A stretch of DNA of 8,302 nucleotides, from assembly GCA_018367495.1 (NCBI GenBank), contig JAGZGB010000071.1, positions 1 through 8,302 on the forward strand. The letters run 5' to 3'. This DNA comes from Veillonella sp. GTDB taxonomy: Bacteria; Bacillota_C; Negativicutes; Veillonellales; Veillonellaceae. Shown piece after piece: positions 1-5,473 of the stretch. Position 1 is the stretch's first letter; the number at the start of each line of letters is the position of its first letter. Made by a program: the position numbers and the translations under genes. Below the pieces are notes generated by a model that saw nothing but the letters and a program-made list of their open reading frames with translations, was not told the DNA's origin and did no database searches.

Positions 1-6
1 GCCTGT

Positions 7-465
7 TCAATCCCCGATTTCAGGATTTCCTTCATGTCCATGCTCTGTATCCTCCCGCACGTCTATATCTAACTGATTATAAAATTGCCATTCACCTTCG
101 ACAGAAATATCATATCCTAAATGAACATGACCTACGCCTTCGTGAAAGTCTACTGTTAATTCATGAGTTTTTACGGTCATGTGTAAATCGCCATACGGCG
201 TTTCATACACAGACTCGCGCTCTTCACCACGGACGTATTGATGACGCATATTGACCGCCCCTGTACGAAGCAGCACAATTGAATCATCATGGATTTTAAT
301 GGTCGTCTTAACCCCATCCATGCCCGTCACACTCGATTCTTCGTAACGCACATATTGTGTATTACCCTTTTCATGCGACGTACCAGGAGAAATCAACTCC
401 ACAACGGTATCCTTTCCGTCCATATCTCGTTGTACACTTTTTACGGACACTAGAACCCGCTTCAT
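7..465 (-). CDS. DUF1934 (YwiB-like) beta-barrel protein
   Basis: Encodes 152 residues matching the DUF1934 family, small lipocalin-like beta-barrel proteins typified by Bacillus YwiB, with no established reaction. Family-like stretches are the central YEESSVTGMDG (41-51), the LLRTGAVNMRHQYVRGEE block (65-82) and YETPYGDL (87-94), followed by alternating hydrophobic strands. The length is usual for the family. The tail (137-152) is rich in Glu, Asp, His and Gly. No signal peptide or membrane segment is visible, so it is probably cytoplasmic. An open frame extends 11 codons upstream, but MKRVL at 465 is preferred because GGAGG (473-477) sits seven bases before it. An extended -10 promoter lies just upstream, so it need not depend on the GIY-YIG gene 52 bases away. 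In Bacillus the homologue sits beside argS; the left edge here is too close to test that. The family call is good; the function is unknown. Confidence 0.85.
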   Translation of the reverse strand: MKRVLVSVKSVQRDMDGKDTVVELISPGTSHEKGNTQYVRYEESSVTGMDGVKTTIKIHDDSIVLLRTGAVNMRHQYVRGEERESVYETPYGDLHMTVKTHELTVDFHEGVGHVHLGYDISVEGEWQFYNQLDIDVREDTEHGHEGNPEIGD

Positions 466-498
466 TTCATAACCTCCATGGCAGTAATTAATCATCAT

Positions 499-527
499 AT
501 TATACCATAATCAAGGACTATTTTACA
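499..527 (-). promoter_or_regulatory. Extended -10 promoter for the DUF1934 gene
   Basis: Read on the minus strand, a perfect TATAAT at 499-504 is preceded by TGG (505-507), giving the extended -10 form TGnTATAAT. A weak -35 (TGTAAA, 522-527) lies 17 bases further upstream and overlaps the last codons and stop of the GIY-YIG gene. Transcription would start near 492, giving a leader of about 27 bases before the ATG at 465. This is inferred from sequence only. Confidence 0.55.
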
Positions 528-811
528 CCCTCAATGAGTCGCAATTTCTTAGCTTTTGTCATCTGTTTTATGGCATACTCTCTACGTTGTGCATCCTGTT
601 TATTGCAAAAACTTTCAGAATACACCAATACAACAGGACGTCTCCCTCTCGTATACTTCGCACCGCCTGGAACATGCCCATTATGAGCCTCCATACGTCG
701 CTCAAGATCGGTAGTCCACCCACAATACAAAGAATCATCTGCACAACGCACTAAGTACACATAGTGCCGTTCTTCAGACTTAATATCATCATTTACCATT
801 TTTGGCATCAT
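518..811 (-). CDS. GIY-YIG domain protein, YhbQ/YazA (UPF0213) type
   Basis: A 97-residue protein made almost entirely of one GIY-YIG nuclease domain. The first motif is VYLV (18-21) and the second is LYCGWT (28-33), a variant of the classic Y-x-G. A conserved Arg follows in DLERRMEAHN (R38/R39), then GGAKYTRGRRPVVLVYSE (49-66) and a helix with QRREYAIKQMTKAKKLRLI (75-93), whose Glu78 is the likely metal-binding acidic residue. Small stand-alone members of this family are thought to act on nucleic acids, but their physiological role is poorly defined. The gene overlaps the 3' end of the cyclophilin gene by 23 bases, which implies co-transcription and perhaps coupled translation. Starts at 811, 808 or 799 are all possible. 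GGAG at 822-825 favours 811 or 808. Confidence 0.87.
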   Translation of the reverse strand: MMPKMVNDDIKSEERHYVYLVRCADDSLYCGWTTDLERRMEAHNGHVPGGAKYTRGRRPVVLVYSESFCNKQDAQRREYAIKQMTKAKKLRLIEGVK

Positions 812-1430
812 CAGTAATCGGCTCCAATGTGATGGTATTGATGATTACTGGTTCTATTGGCTTATCATTACGGCCTGTTTTTACTTTGCCGATTTTTTCA
901 ACCACATCCATACCTTGCACTACAGTACCAAAGATAGTATGTTTGTTATCTAACCAATCTGTTGGCCCCAAGGTAATGAAGAATTGAGAACCCCCTGTAT
1001 TAGGACCACGGTTTGCCATAGCGAGGACGCCCATTTTATTGAAGTGCAAATCATTTGAGAATTCATCAGGAATTGTATAACCAGGGCCACCAGCACCTGT
1101 ACCATCTGGATCCCCACCTTGGATCATAAAGCCTTCAATAACGCGGTGGAATGTAACACCATTATAGAAACCTTTTTTCACGAGGTAGTCAAAGTTTTTG
1201 ACTGTAATAGGTGCTTTAGAGCCTAACAAACGAACTTTGAATTGACCATAATTTGTATCAAAAATAGCATACTCATCTGCAATTGGCGCATTTGAGAAGT
1301 TAGGCATGGTTACAGATTCAGCCTTTACAGTATTACCTTGTGGTTGTTCCCCACTTTTTGTGCCACAAGCAGCTGTACCAAGCATTGTAATTCCTAACAT
1401 CGCGCATAAAGCCAAGCGTTTCCAGTTCAT
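789..1430 (-). CDS. Cyclophilin-type peptidyl-prolyl isomerase, predicted lipoprotein
   Basis: A 213-residue cyclophilin that catalyses cis-trans isomerisation of prolyl bonds in proteins outside the cytoplasm. Residues 1-21 form a lipoprotein signal (charged WKR, a hydrophobic run, then TAA before Cys22), so Cys22 is the probable lipidation site. A short linker (23-50) leads to the catalytic domain (about 51-205). The full set of cyclophilin active-site residues can be read by motif alignment with human cyclophilin A: FHRV (Arg96), FMIQGGDP (Phe101, Gln104), GSQFF (148-152), and WLDNKHTIFG (Trp159, Leu160, His164). The residue after Cys22 is Gly, not Asp, so inner-membrane retention is not indicated; in a diderm it would probably go to the outer membrane. 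An open frame runs 16 codons further upstream, but the start at 1430 is preferred because it places GGGGG (1435-1439) four bases ahead and gives a clean signal peptide. It overlaps the GIY-YIG gene downstream. Confidence 0.95.
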   Translation of the reverse strand: MNWKRLALCAMLGITMLGTAACGTKSGEQPQGNTVKAESVTMPNFSNAPIADEYAIFDTNYGQFKVRLLGSKAPITVKNFDYLVKKGFYNGVTFHRVIEGFMIQGGDPDGTGAGGPGYTIPDEFSNDLHFNKMGVLAMANRGPNTGGSQFFITLGPTDWLDNKHTIFGTVVQGMDVVEKIGKVKTGRNDKPIEPVIINTITLEPITDDAKNGK

Positions 1431-1448
1431 AGTTCCCCCAAAATATAT

Positions 1449-1478
1449 CTTATATACTAACATGTATGTAAAATTCAC
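1449..1478 (-). promoter_or_regulatory. Possible promoter for the cyclophilin gene
   Basis: The 50 bases between the hairpin at 1486-1508 and the ATG at 1430 must hold the promoter if that hairpin terminates the upstream operon. The best pair read on the minus strand is GTGAAT (1473-1478) and TATAAG (1449-1454), spaced 18. TTTACA (1468-1473) is an alternative -35. Neither pair is strong, so the exact position is uncertain. Confidence 0.3.
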
Positions 1479-1482
1479 ATAG

Positions 1483-1515
1483 AAAAGCCGCTCAACCCGT
1501 GAGCGGCTCTTTTTT
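1483..1515. terminator. Bidirectional intrinsic terminator
   Basis: A perfect 9-bp stem, AGCCGCTCA (1486-1494) with TGAGCGGCT (1500-1508), closes a five-base loop. On the plus strand it is followed by C and six T (1510-1515). On the minus strand the stem runs into a shorter T run (TTTT across 1486-1483, partly in the stem). It lies between the HAD gene and the cyclophilin gene, both on the minus strand, and is the GC-richest hairpin in the spacer. It would end the dehydrogenase-DUF1653-HAD operon 150 bases after the HAD stop. The better T tract faces the plus strand, where no gene is visible. Confidence 0.75.
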
Positions 1516-1534
1516 AGTATATCATGTTTAGAGA

Positions 1535-1597
1535 AAATTTGGTTTAAATAATTATTAAATTTACCAATTTATATAACCTTATACTTTCAGTTATATA
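1535..1597 (-). other. Two AT-rich hairpins in the HAD 3' trailer
   Basis: Two adjacent dyads lie in the trailer after the HAD gene. The first pairs 1535-1549 with 1559-1570 (12 base pairs with two small bulges around a nine-base loop). On the minus strand it ends in AAATTTTCTC, so it could be a weak terminator ahead of the strong one at 1486-1508. The second is a perfect 8-bp stem, 1570-1577 with 1590-1597, with a 12-base loop. Both are mostly A-T pairs, so they are weak. No coding region is visible in the rest of 1516-1661. Confidence 0.3.
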
Positions 1598-1661
1598 TTA
1601 GCCATTATTTACCATCAAATTGTTCAGGATTTGTACTATTATAAGTATCAATATAACTAAA

Positions 1662-2438
1662 CTAATCAATCCACTTGAAATGTTTACATGCATTATAGAT
1701 ACCGTCCTTATCACAGTCTGTAGTGATATAATCGGCTTTTTCCTTCAATTCAGCACGTGCATTCCCCATGGCAATATTAAGCCATTCTGGCCTAAACATG
1801 GATAAGTCGTTATACCCATCACCAAATACAACAGCTTGATTAGGCTTCATAGCGAAGTAATCTAGCATTTTTCTAATTCCCAAAGCCTTCTCCATTGGCT
1901 CATAGAGAACACAACCATCGCCATAACGGATGAGCTTGTGTGTCATATGCTCGATATCCTTCTCCTCTTCTTCCCCCTCCTTAAAGAACACATAAATTTT
2001 GTAGAATTCCTCTACATTATGAAAATCAAAGTTAGGATCCACTGTAGTTTTAAAGACATCCCATCTTGGATGCCAATCTAAGATTTCCTTATATGGTGTA
2101 ATGCGTCCTAATTTATTCCGATCTGTTACAGCCCAAGGAATATGATGGGACTCTAAATATTCCAAATAGTTAATGCATGCGTCACGATCCATGCCAATCA
2201 TGGACACTAGTTCATTATTAACAGTAACACTATGTCCGCCGTCTGCCACAAAATCTGTAAGACCTGCTTGCTCAGCAAAACGCTTAGCATCTACTTGGAT
2301 ACGACCTGTAGCAAGCGCTACCCGATGGCCACGGCGCTTCAGTTCATCCAAACTATATTGTGCACTGTCAGGAATTTTACCTTCCGGCCACACAGCTAAG
2401 GTATTGTCTATATCGAAAAAGAAAAATTTCTGTTCCAC
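1662..2438 (-). CDS. Cof-type HAD-superfamily hydrolase
   Basis: A 258-residue haloacid dehalogenase superfamily phosphatase of the Cof (IIB cap) type, which generally removes phosphate from small metabolites such as sugar phosphates or cofactors. The exact substrate cannot be read from sequence. The four motifs are present: DIDNT with nucleophile Asp9 and acid/base Asp11; ALATGR with Thr44; a lysine near 184-190 (MEKALGIRK); and FGDGYNDLSMF with Asp207 and Asp211 for magnesium. The cap domain lies between about 85 and 180 and has an acidic stretch GEEEEKD (155-161). The C-terminal IAMGNA...LKEKADYIT is typical of the family. The start is GTG, with AGGAGG placed over the stop of the DUF1653 gene, which points to co-transcription and translational coupling. 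No signal peptide is seen, so it is cytoplasmic. Confidence 0.92.
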   Translation of the reverse strand: MEQKFFFFDIDNTLAVWPEGKIPDSAQYSLDELKRRGHRVALATGRIQVDAKRFAEQAGLTDFVADGGHSVTVNNELVSMIGMDRDACINYLEYLESHHIPWAVTDRNKLGRITPYKEILDWHPRWDVFKTTVDPNFDFHNVEEFYKIYVFFKEGEEEEKDIEHMTHKLIRYGDGCVLYEPMEKALGIRKMLDYFAMKPNQAVVFGDGYNDLSMFRPEWLNIAMGNARAELKEKADYITTDCDKDGIYNACKHFKWID

Positions 2439-2442
2439 AGGC

Positions 2443-2448
2443 CCTCCT
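2443..2448 (-). promoter_or_regulatory. Ribosome binding site fixing the GTG start of the HAD gene
   Basis: AGGAGG on the minus strand (2443-2448) ends four bases before the GTG at 2438. It overlaps the TAG stop of the DUF1653 gene (2447-2449). No ATG nearby gives a full motif I, so the strong site supports GTG initiation coupled to translation of the gene before it. Confidence 0.7.
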
Positions 2449-2683
2449 AATCCCGTCCACTCATCAACTTAAATCGCTCTGTTTGTTCTATGTCTGGATA
2501 TTTTCCATGGTCCACATCACTCAAAAACATATCTAGTGGTCGTACATATAAATCACGTTGATCATATAATTTTTGATATACAACGAACTGTTCACTCGTT
2601 TCCGAATGAGTTGCTACATCTAACACGTAATAATACATGCCTTTAAAATGACGATATAAGCCACCCTTTACAATTTTTCGCAT
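2447..2683 (-). CDS. DUF1653 domain protein
   Basis: A 78-residue protein that is essentially one DUF1653 domain. Family hallmarks are GGLYRHFKGMYYYVLDVATHSE (7-28, a GxYRHFKG start followed by the A-H-S-E/T motif), FVVYQKLYD (33-41), LYVRPLDMF (45-53) and a final RFKLM (70-74). No enzymatic role is established for the family; conserved aromatic and basic residues fit a small beta fold that binds a ligand or partner. The ATG at 2683 is supported by GAGG at 2690-2693, six bases upstream. It begins 44 bases after the dehydrogenase gene and ends eight bases before the HAD start, so it is probably the middle gene of a three-gene operon. No separate promoter is evident in the 44-base gap. Confidence 0.85.
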   Translation of the reverse strand: MRKIVKGGLYRHFKGMYYYVLDVATHSETSEQFVVYQKLYDQRDLYVRPLDMFLSDVDHGKYPDIEQTERFKLMSGRD

Positions 2684-2727
2684 TTATAACCTCATCACAT
2701 AACATACACAAACAGTTACAAACTATA

Positions 2728-3801
2728 TTAATCAAGAGATTCCATGTATTGAATAGCCTTAGTCAACATATCTGCTGTAATTTTGTATGGAGATACATCA
2801 ATATCATGAACAGATGTCGCCTTTTCAACAATTTGAGGAATATGCGATGCAGTAAGACCTAATTGTGAAAGTTTAGTAGGCCATCCCAATTCGTGATATA
2901 CTGGTAGCCACCGTTTTAATTCATCCATTTGTTGATCAACGGTTAACAAAATAAGCAAGCCATATGCTACCATTTCACCATGCAAATGATTTTCTTCTGT
3001 TTCTTTATTAGTAACACAACCATAACATACAGCATGAGCCATATTACTATTAAATGCCATAGGAACACAACCGGATACAATACCGGTAGTAAAGATAACA
3101 GTCATAGCAATGGTATCAAATGCATCACTACGTTTATTAGCTTGACTATCTTTATAGGCTTGTATACCATGTGCTAAAATCGGTTCACTACACATAGAAG
3201 CTAGAGTAAGGCCTAATTGAGTATTATAGTCTTGCTCACGATTGCGAGCAGAAAGATGGGTTTCATAGTGTTTTGCAATAGTATCTCCCATTCCCGCCCA
3301 GAAGTAACGGCTTGGTGCTTCTACGAGAATATCAGCATCAATAAAGCAGTGCACAGGAGGGTGATTTACAAAGGCTACGTCATCAAAGTTATGATCTGCA
3401 GTGTATACAGCTGCTACTTCTGACGTTGCAGCACAAGTAGAGGCAATAGTTGGAATTGTAAAGAATGGTTTATCATCTAACTCTAAAGCTACCACTTTTA
3501 CCGTATCCATGGCCTTACCGCCACCGACAGCAAATATAAAATCCGCATCTTTTACAGAAGCCATCTGTGCAATTTCCTTGCCTCGAGCGAAAGTACACTC
3601 TCCACCAAAGTGAATAATATCTAGCACCTTAATGCTTGCTTTATCAAGCACTGGCCGAATATGTGGCAAAGCTTTAGAAAGAGCTGTTTCACCACCTATG
3701 ATAGCAACAGACTTGCCATATAAATTTGTAAATTTTGGAATAGCTTCAAATACATCATGACCGCCAAAACTATAACTAGGTAAACAATGAGTACTACGCA
3801 T
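2728..3801 (-). CDS. Iron-containing alcohol dehydrogenase family oxidoreductase (HcxA/YbdH- or GldA-like)
   Basis: A 357-residue cytoplasmic NAD(P)-dependent oxidoreductase of the group III metal-dependent alcohol dehydrogenase family. The N-terminal nucleotide-binding half holds VGGGKAMDTVK (92-102). The C-terminal helical half holds the metal ligands Asp173 (GMGDTIAKHYE), His256 (MAHAVCYG) and His274 (LHGEMVAYG), which fall at the same numbers as the zinc ligands of Bacillus glycerol dehydrogenase. The signature loop reads STCAATS (121-127), where glycerol dehydrogenases have STDAPTS. The loop and the RYFWAGMGDTIAKHYE context look closer to E. coli YbdH/HcxA, which reduces 2-oxo acids, so a 2-hydroxy acid/2-oxo acid substrate is a reasonable inference. 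Start: an open frame runs upstream to 3882 but crosses a strong promoter; ATG at 3801 has GGAAGGG (3809-3815) seven bases ahead. It is probably the first gene of an operon with DUF1653 and HAD. Confidence 0.9.
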   Translation of the reverse strand: MRSTHCLPSYSFGGHDVFEAIPKFTNLYGKSVAIIGGETALSKALPHIRPVLDKASIKVLDIIHFGGECTFARGKEIAQMASVKDADFIFAVGGGKAMDTVKVVALELDDKPFFTIPTIASTCAATSEVAAVYTADHNFDDVAFVNHPPVHCFIDADILVEAPSRYFWAGMGDTIAKHYETHLSARNREQDYNTQLGLTLASMCSEPILAHGIQAYKDSQANKRSDAFDTIAMTVIFTTGIVSGCVPMAFNSNMAHAVCYGCVTNKETEENHLHGEMVAYGLLILLTVDQQMDELKRWLPVYHELGWPTKLSQLGLTASHIPQIVEKATSVHDIDVSPYKITADMLTKAIQYMESLD

Positions 3802-3837
3802 AAAATTTCCCTTCCTTCCTTTATCATCTATATCCTT

Positions 3838-3866
3838 ATTATAGAAACTTCTACTCACAAAATCAA
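3838..3866 (-). promoter_or_regulatory. Sigma-70/sigma-A promoter for the dehydrogenase operon
   Basis: On the minus strand TTGATT (-35, 3861-3866) and a perfect TATAAT (-10, 3838-3843) are separated by exactly 17 bases. The predicted start near 3831 leaves a leader of about 30 bases containing the GGAAGGG site. This is among the best promoter matches in the window, and it argues against the longer open frame that would begin at 3882. Confidence 0.7.
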
Positions 3867-3890
3867 TTTTATATGACAACACTTAAAACA

Positions 3891-3934
3891 TAAAAAGGTT
3901 CTATGCTTTCACTAAATGAAAGCATAGAACCTTT
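3891..3934 (-). terminator. Intrinsic terminator after brnQ
   Basis: A perfect 18-bp inverted repeat, 3894-3911 with 3917-3934, surrounds a five-base loop (CTAAA). It begins eight bases beyond the brnQ stop codon. On the minus strand the stem ends in a run of five T (3896-3892). This is a strong stop between brnQ and the dehydrogenase promoter. On the plus strand it is followed by AGTTTTATT, so weaker activity in that direction is possible. Confidence 0.88.
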
Positions 3935-3941
3935 AGTTTTA

Positions 3942-5273
3942 TTATTTATTATTAGAAACAAGACCTTTATGAATAAGACCTACAATGAAACCAAGTATTG
4001 CAAAGCTTACCCAACCCATACCTGAACCTTGGAACGGAATATACTCAACAAAAAGATTTTCCAAAAAGTCCGGTGCAATACCAGCTGTTTCCAGGCCAGT
4101 CATAAGAGCAGAAACCATTGTAAACGCCATAGTCCATGCATATACACAACGACGACCACCAAACACATTGTGTGCGAGTGCTAACAAGATGATTACAATA
4201 GTCAATGGATATAATAACATCAATACAGGGATAGCAGCGCTGATGATTGTTTTCAATCCAAACATACTAAGTCCAAATGCAGCTACGGAAAAAATAACTA
4301 CATATAATTTGTAGCTAATCTTTGGTGTTAACTTATGGAAGTATGTACCACAAGAAGTGATAAGGCCAATACTTGTAGATAAACAAGCTAAGAGAACAAT
4401 AATCGCCAAAATAATTTGACCAAAATCACCAAACAAATAACTAGCACTAGTAGAAAGTACAGGAGCACCTGTGTCAAATAAACCGAAGCGTTCGACACTA
4501 GTAGCGCCAATGTTTGCAATAAATATGTAAACAATGCCGAGAAGGCCTACAGCAATAGCCCCTACCTCCATAACAGTTTTGGTAATTACCTTACGCGAGG
4601 AAGCACCACTAAGACGTACAAAATCGATGACAAGAATAGCAAACACAACTGACGCTAGCGCATCCATTGTATTATAACCATCTAAAAACCCTTGTAACAC
4701 TGCAGTAGGTGCATCACCATATGATGGTTGTGGCAATGCATAACCACCAATAGGTGTAATAAAAGATTTTACAATAAGTAACAAGATAACTAGCAATAAG
4801 GCTGGCGTCAAAATGTTACCAATACGATTTACAAGCTTTTGCGGACTAATGGATAACCACAAGGATACACCAAAAAATAATGCCAAGAAAATTGGTTCCA
4901 TATTTATCTGTAATCCATCAGCAAAAGGCTTAATAGCAATTGCATAAGCTACTGTACCAGTACGCGGTGTAGCAAACATCGGACCAATACTCAAATAAAG
5001 AGCAATCGTATATAACAAGCCGTAAATTGGGTGAACACGGCTCGCTAATTCTTCAACATCTTTACAAGAAGAGTAGCCCATAGCTACAACACCTAACAAT
5101 GGAAGACCTACACCTGTTAATACGAAGCCGAACAAAGCCCAACCTACATTATCACCAGCATGTTGACCTAGGGCTGCTGGGAAGATCAAGTTCCCTGCCC
5201 CAAAGAATAGGGCAAATAACATCATGCCTATAGCCCAATAAGCACGGGTCGACAGATTGTCGTTACCATTCAT
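3942..5273 (-). CDS. brnQ: Branched-chain amino acid transport system II carrier protein BrnQ
   Basis: A 443-residue inner-membrane carrier of the LIVCS family, which takes up leucine, isoleucine and valine with Na+ or H+. The family signature near the start reads FFGAGNLIFPAALGQHAG (23-40). The rest is a long series of hydrophobic segments consistent with about 12 membrane helices, with short polar loops such as SGASSRKV (about 218-225) and the Gly-rich stretches usual for this fold. The length is typical. The start at 5273 is supported by AAGGGGG eight bases upstream (GGGGG at 5282-5286). It has its own predicted promoter and a strong terminator eight bases past the stop, so it is probably transcribed alone. 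An imperfect palindrome overlaps the predicted -35 and could be an operator, which would suit amino-acid control, but no known regulator site is recognised. Confidence 0.95.
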   Translation of the reverse strand: MNGNDNLSTRAYWAIGMMLFALFFGAGNLIFPAALGQHAGDNVGWALFGFVLTGVGLPLLGVVAMGYSSCKDVEELASRVHPIYGLLYTIALYLSIGPMFATPRTGTVAYAIAIKPFADGLQINMEPIFLALFFGVSLWLSISPQKLVNRIGNILTPALLLVILLLIVKSFITPIGGYALPQPSYGDAPTAVLQGFLDGYNTMDALASVVFAILVIDFVRLSGASSRKVITKTVMEVGAIAVGLLGIVYIFIANIGATSVERFGLFDTGAPVLSTSASYLFGDFGQIILAIIVLLACLSTSIGLITSCGTYFHKLTPKISYKLYVVIFSVAAFGLSMFGLKTIISAAIPVLMLLYPLTIVIILLALAHNVFGGRRCVYAWTMAFTMVSALMTGLETAGIAPDFLENLFVEYIPFQGSGMGWVSFAILGFIVGLIHKGLVSNNK

Positions 5274-5315
5274 AAGAGTAACCCCCTTTAGGTTATATAT
5301 AGAAATAATATTACC

Positions 5316-5345
5316 ATTATAAGCCTAACGAAGACATGTATGCAA
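5316..5345 (-). promoter_or_regulatory. Promoter for brnQ
   Basis: Read on the minus strand, TTGCAT (-35, 5340-5345) and a perfect TATAAT (-10, 5316-5321) are spaced 18 bases. Transcription would begin near 5309 and give a leader of about 35 bases holding the AAGGGGG ribosome site. The -35 is only a half match, so an activator or other contact may help. Confidence 0.5.
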
Positions 5346-5375
5346 TAAAAATATCATTGTTATGATATATTTGCA
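5341..5375. repeat. Imperfect palindrome overlapping the brnQ -35
   Basis: TGCAATA...ATATCA (5341-5356) faces TGATAT...TTTGCA (5363-5375) across a six-base centre. Inner arms ATATCA/TGATAT and outer arms TGCAA/TTGCA match, with three unpaired bases on the left side. Its position over the predicted -35 region fits an operator for a dimeric regulator. AT-rich sequence makes chance dyads common, so this is only suggestive. Confidence 0.3.
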
Positions 5376-5473
5376 TAGTTGTATTCCTATAAGTAAAGGG
5401 AATTAAATTTAATAATAAGTTAATTCAAAAAACTATATATTTTTATCATTATTCTCGTTTTTATATTATTACT

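Noticed and set aside
2173..2472. A 99-codon open frame on the plus strand across the HAD gene
   Set aside because: It is antisense to a well-supported HAD phosphatase and has no ribosome site or recognisable domain.
3802..3882. An N-terminal extension of 27 codons on the dehydrogenase
   Set aside because: The extension covers a strong -10/-35 pair, and the good ribosome site serves the ATG at 3801. Zinc ligand numbering also fits the shorter protein.
3985..4314. A 109-codon open frame on the plus strand
   Set aside because: It lies wholly inside brnQ on the other strand, has no ribosome site, and its translation resembles no protein family.
5400..5426. GAATTAA/TTAATTC inverted repeat downstream of the oxidoreductase gene as a terminator
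   Set aside because: The seven-base arms are all A-T except one pair, and no T run follows on the minus strand, so it does not look like a working terminator.
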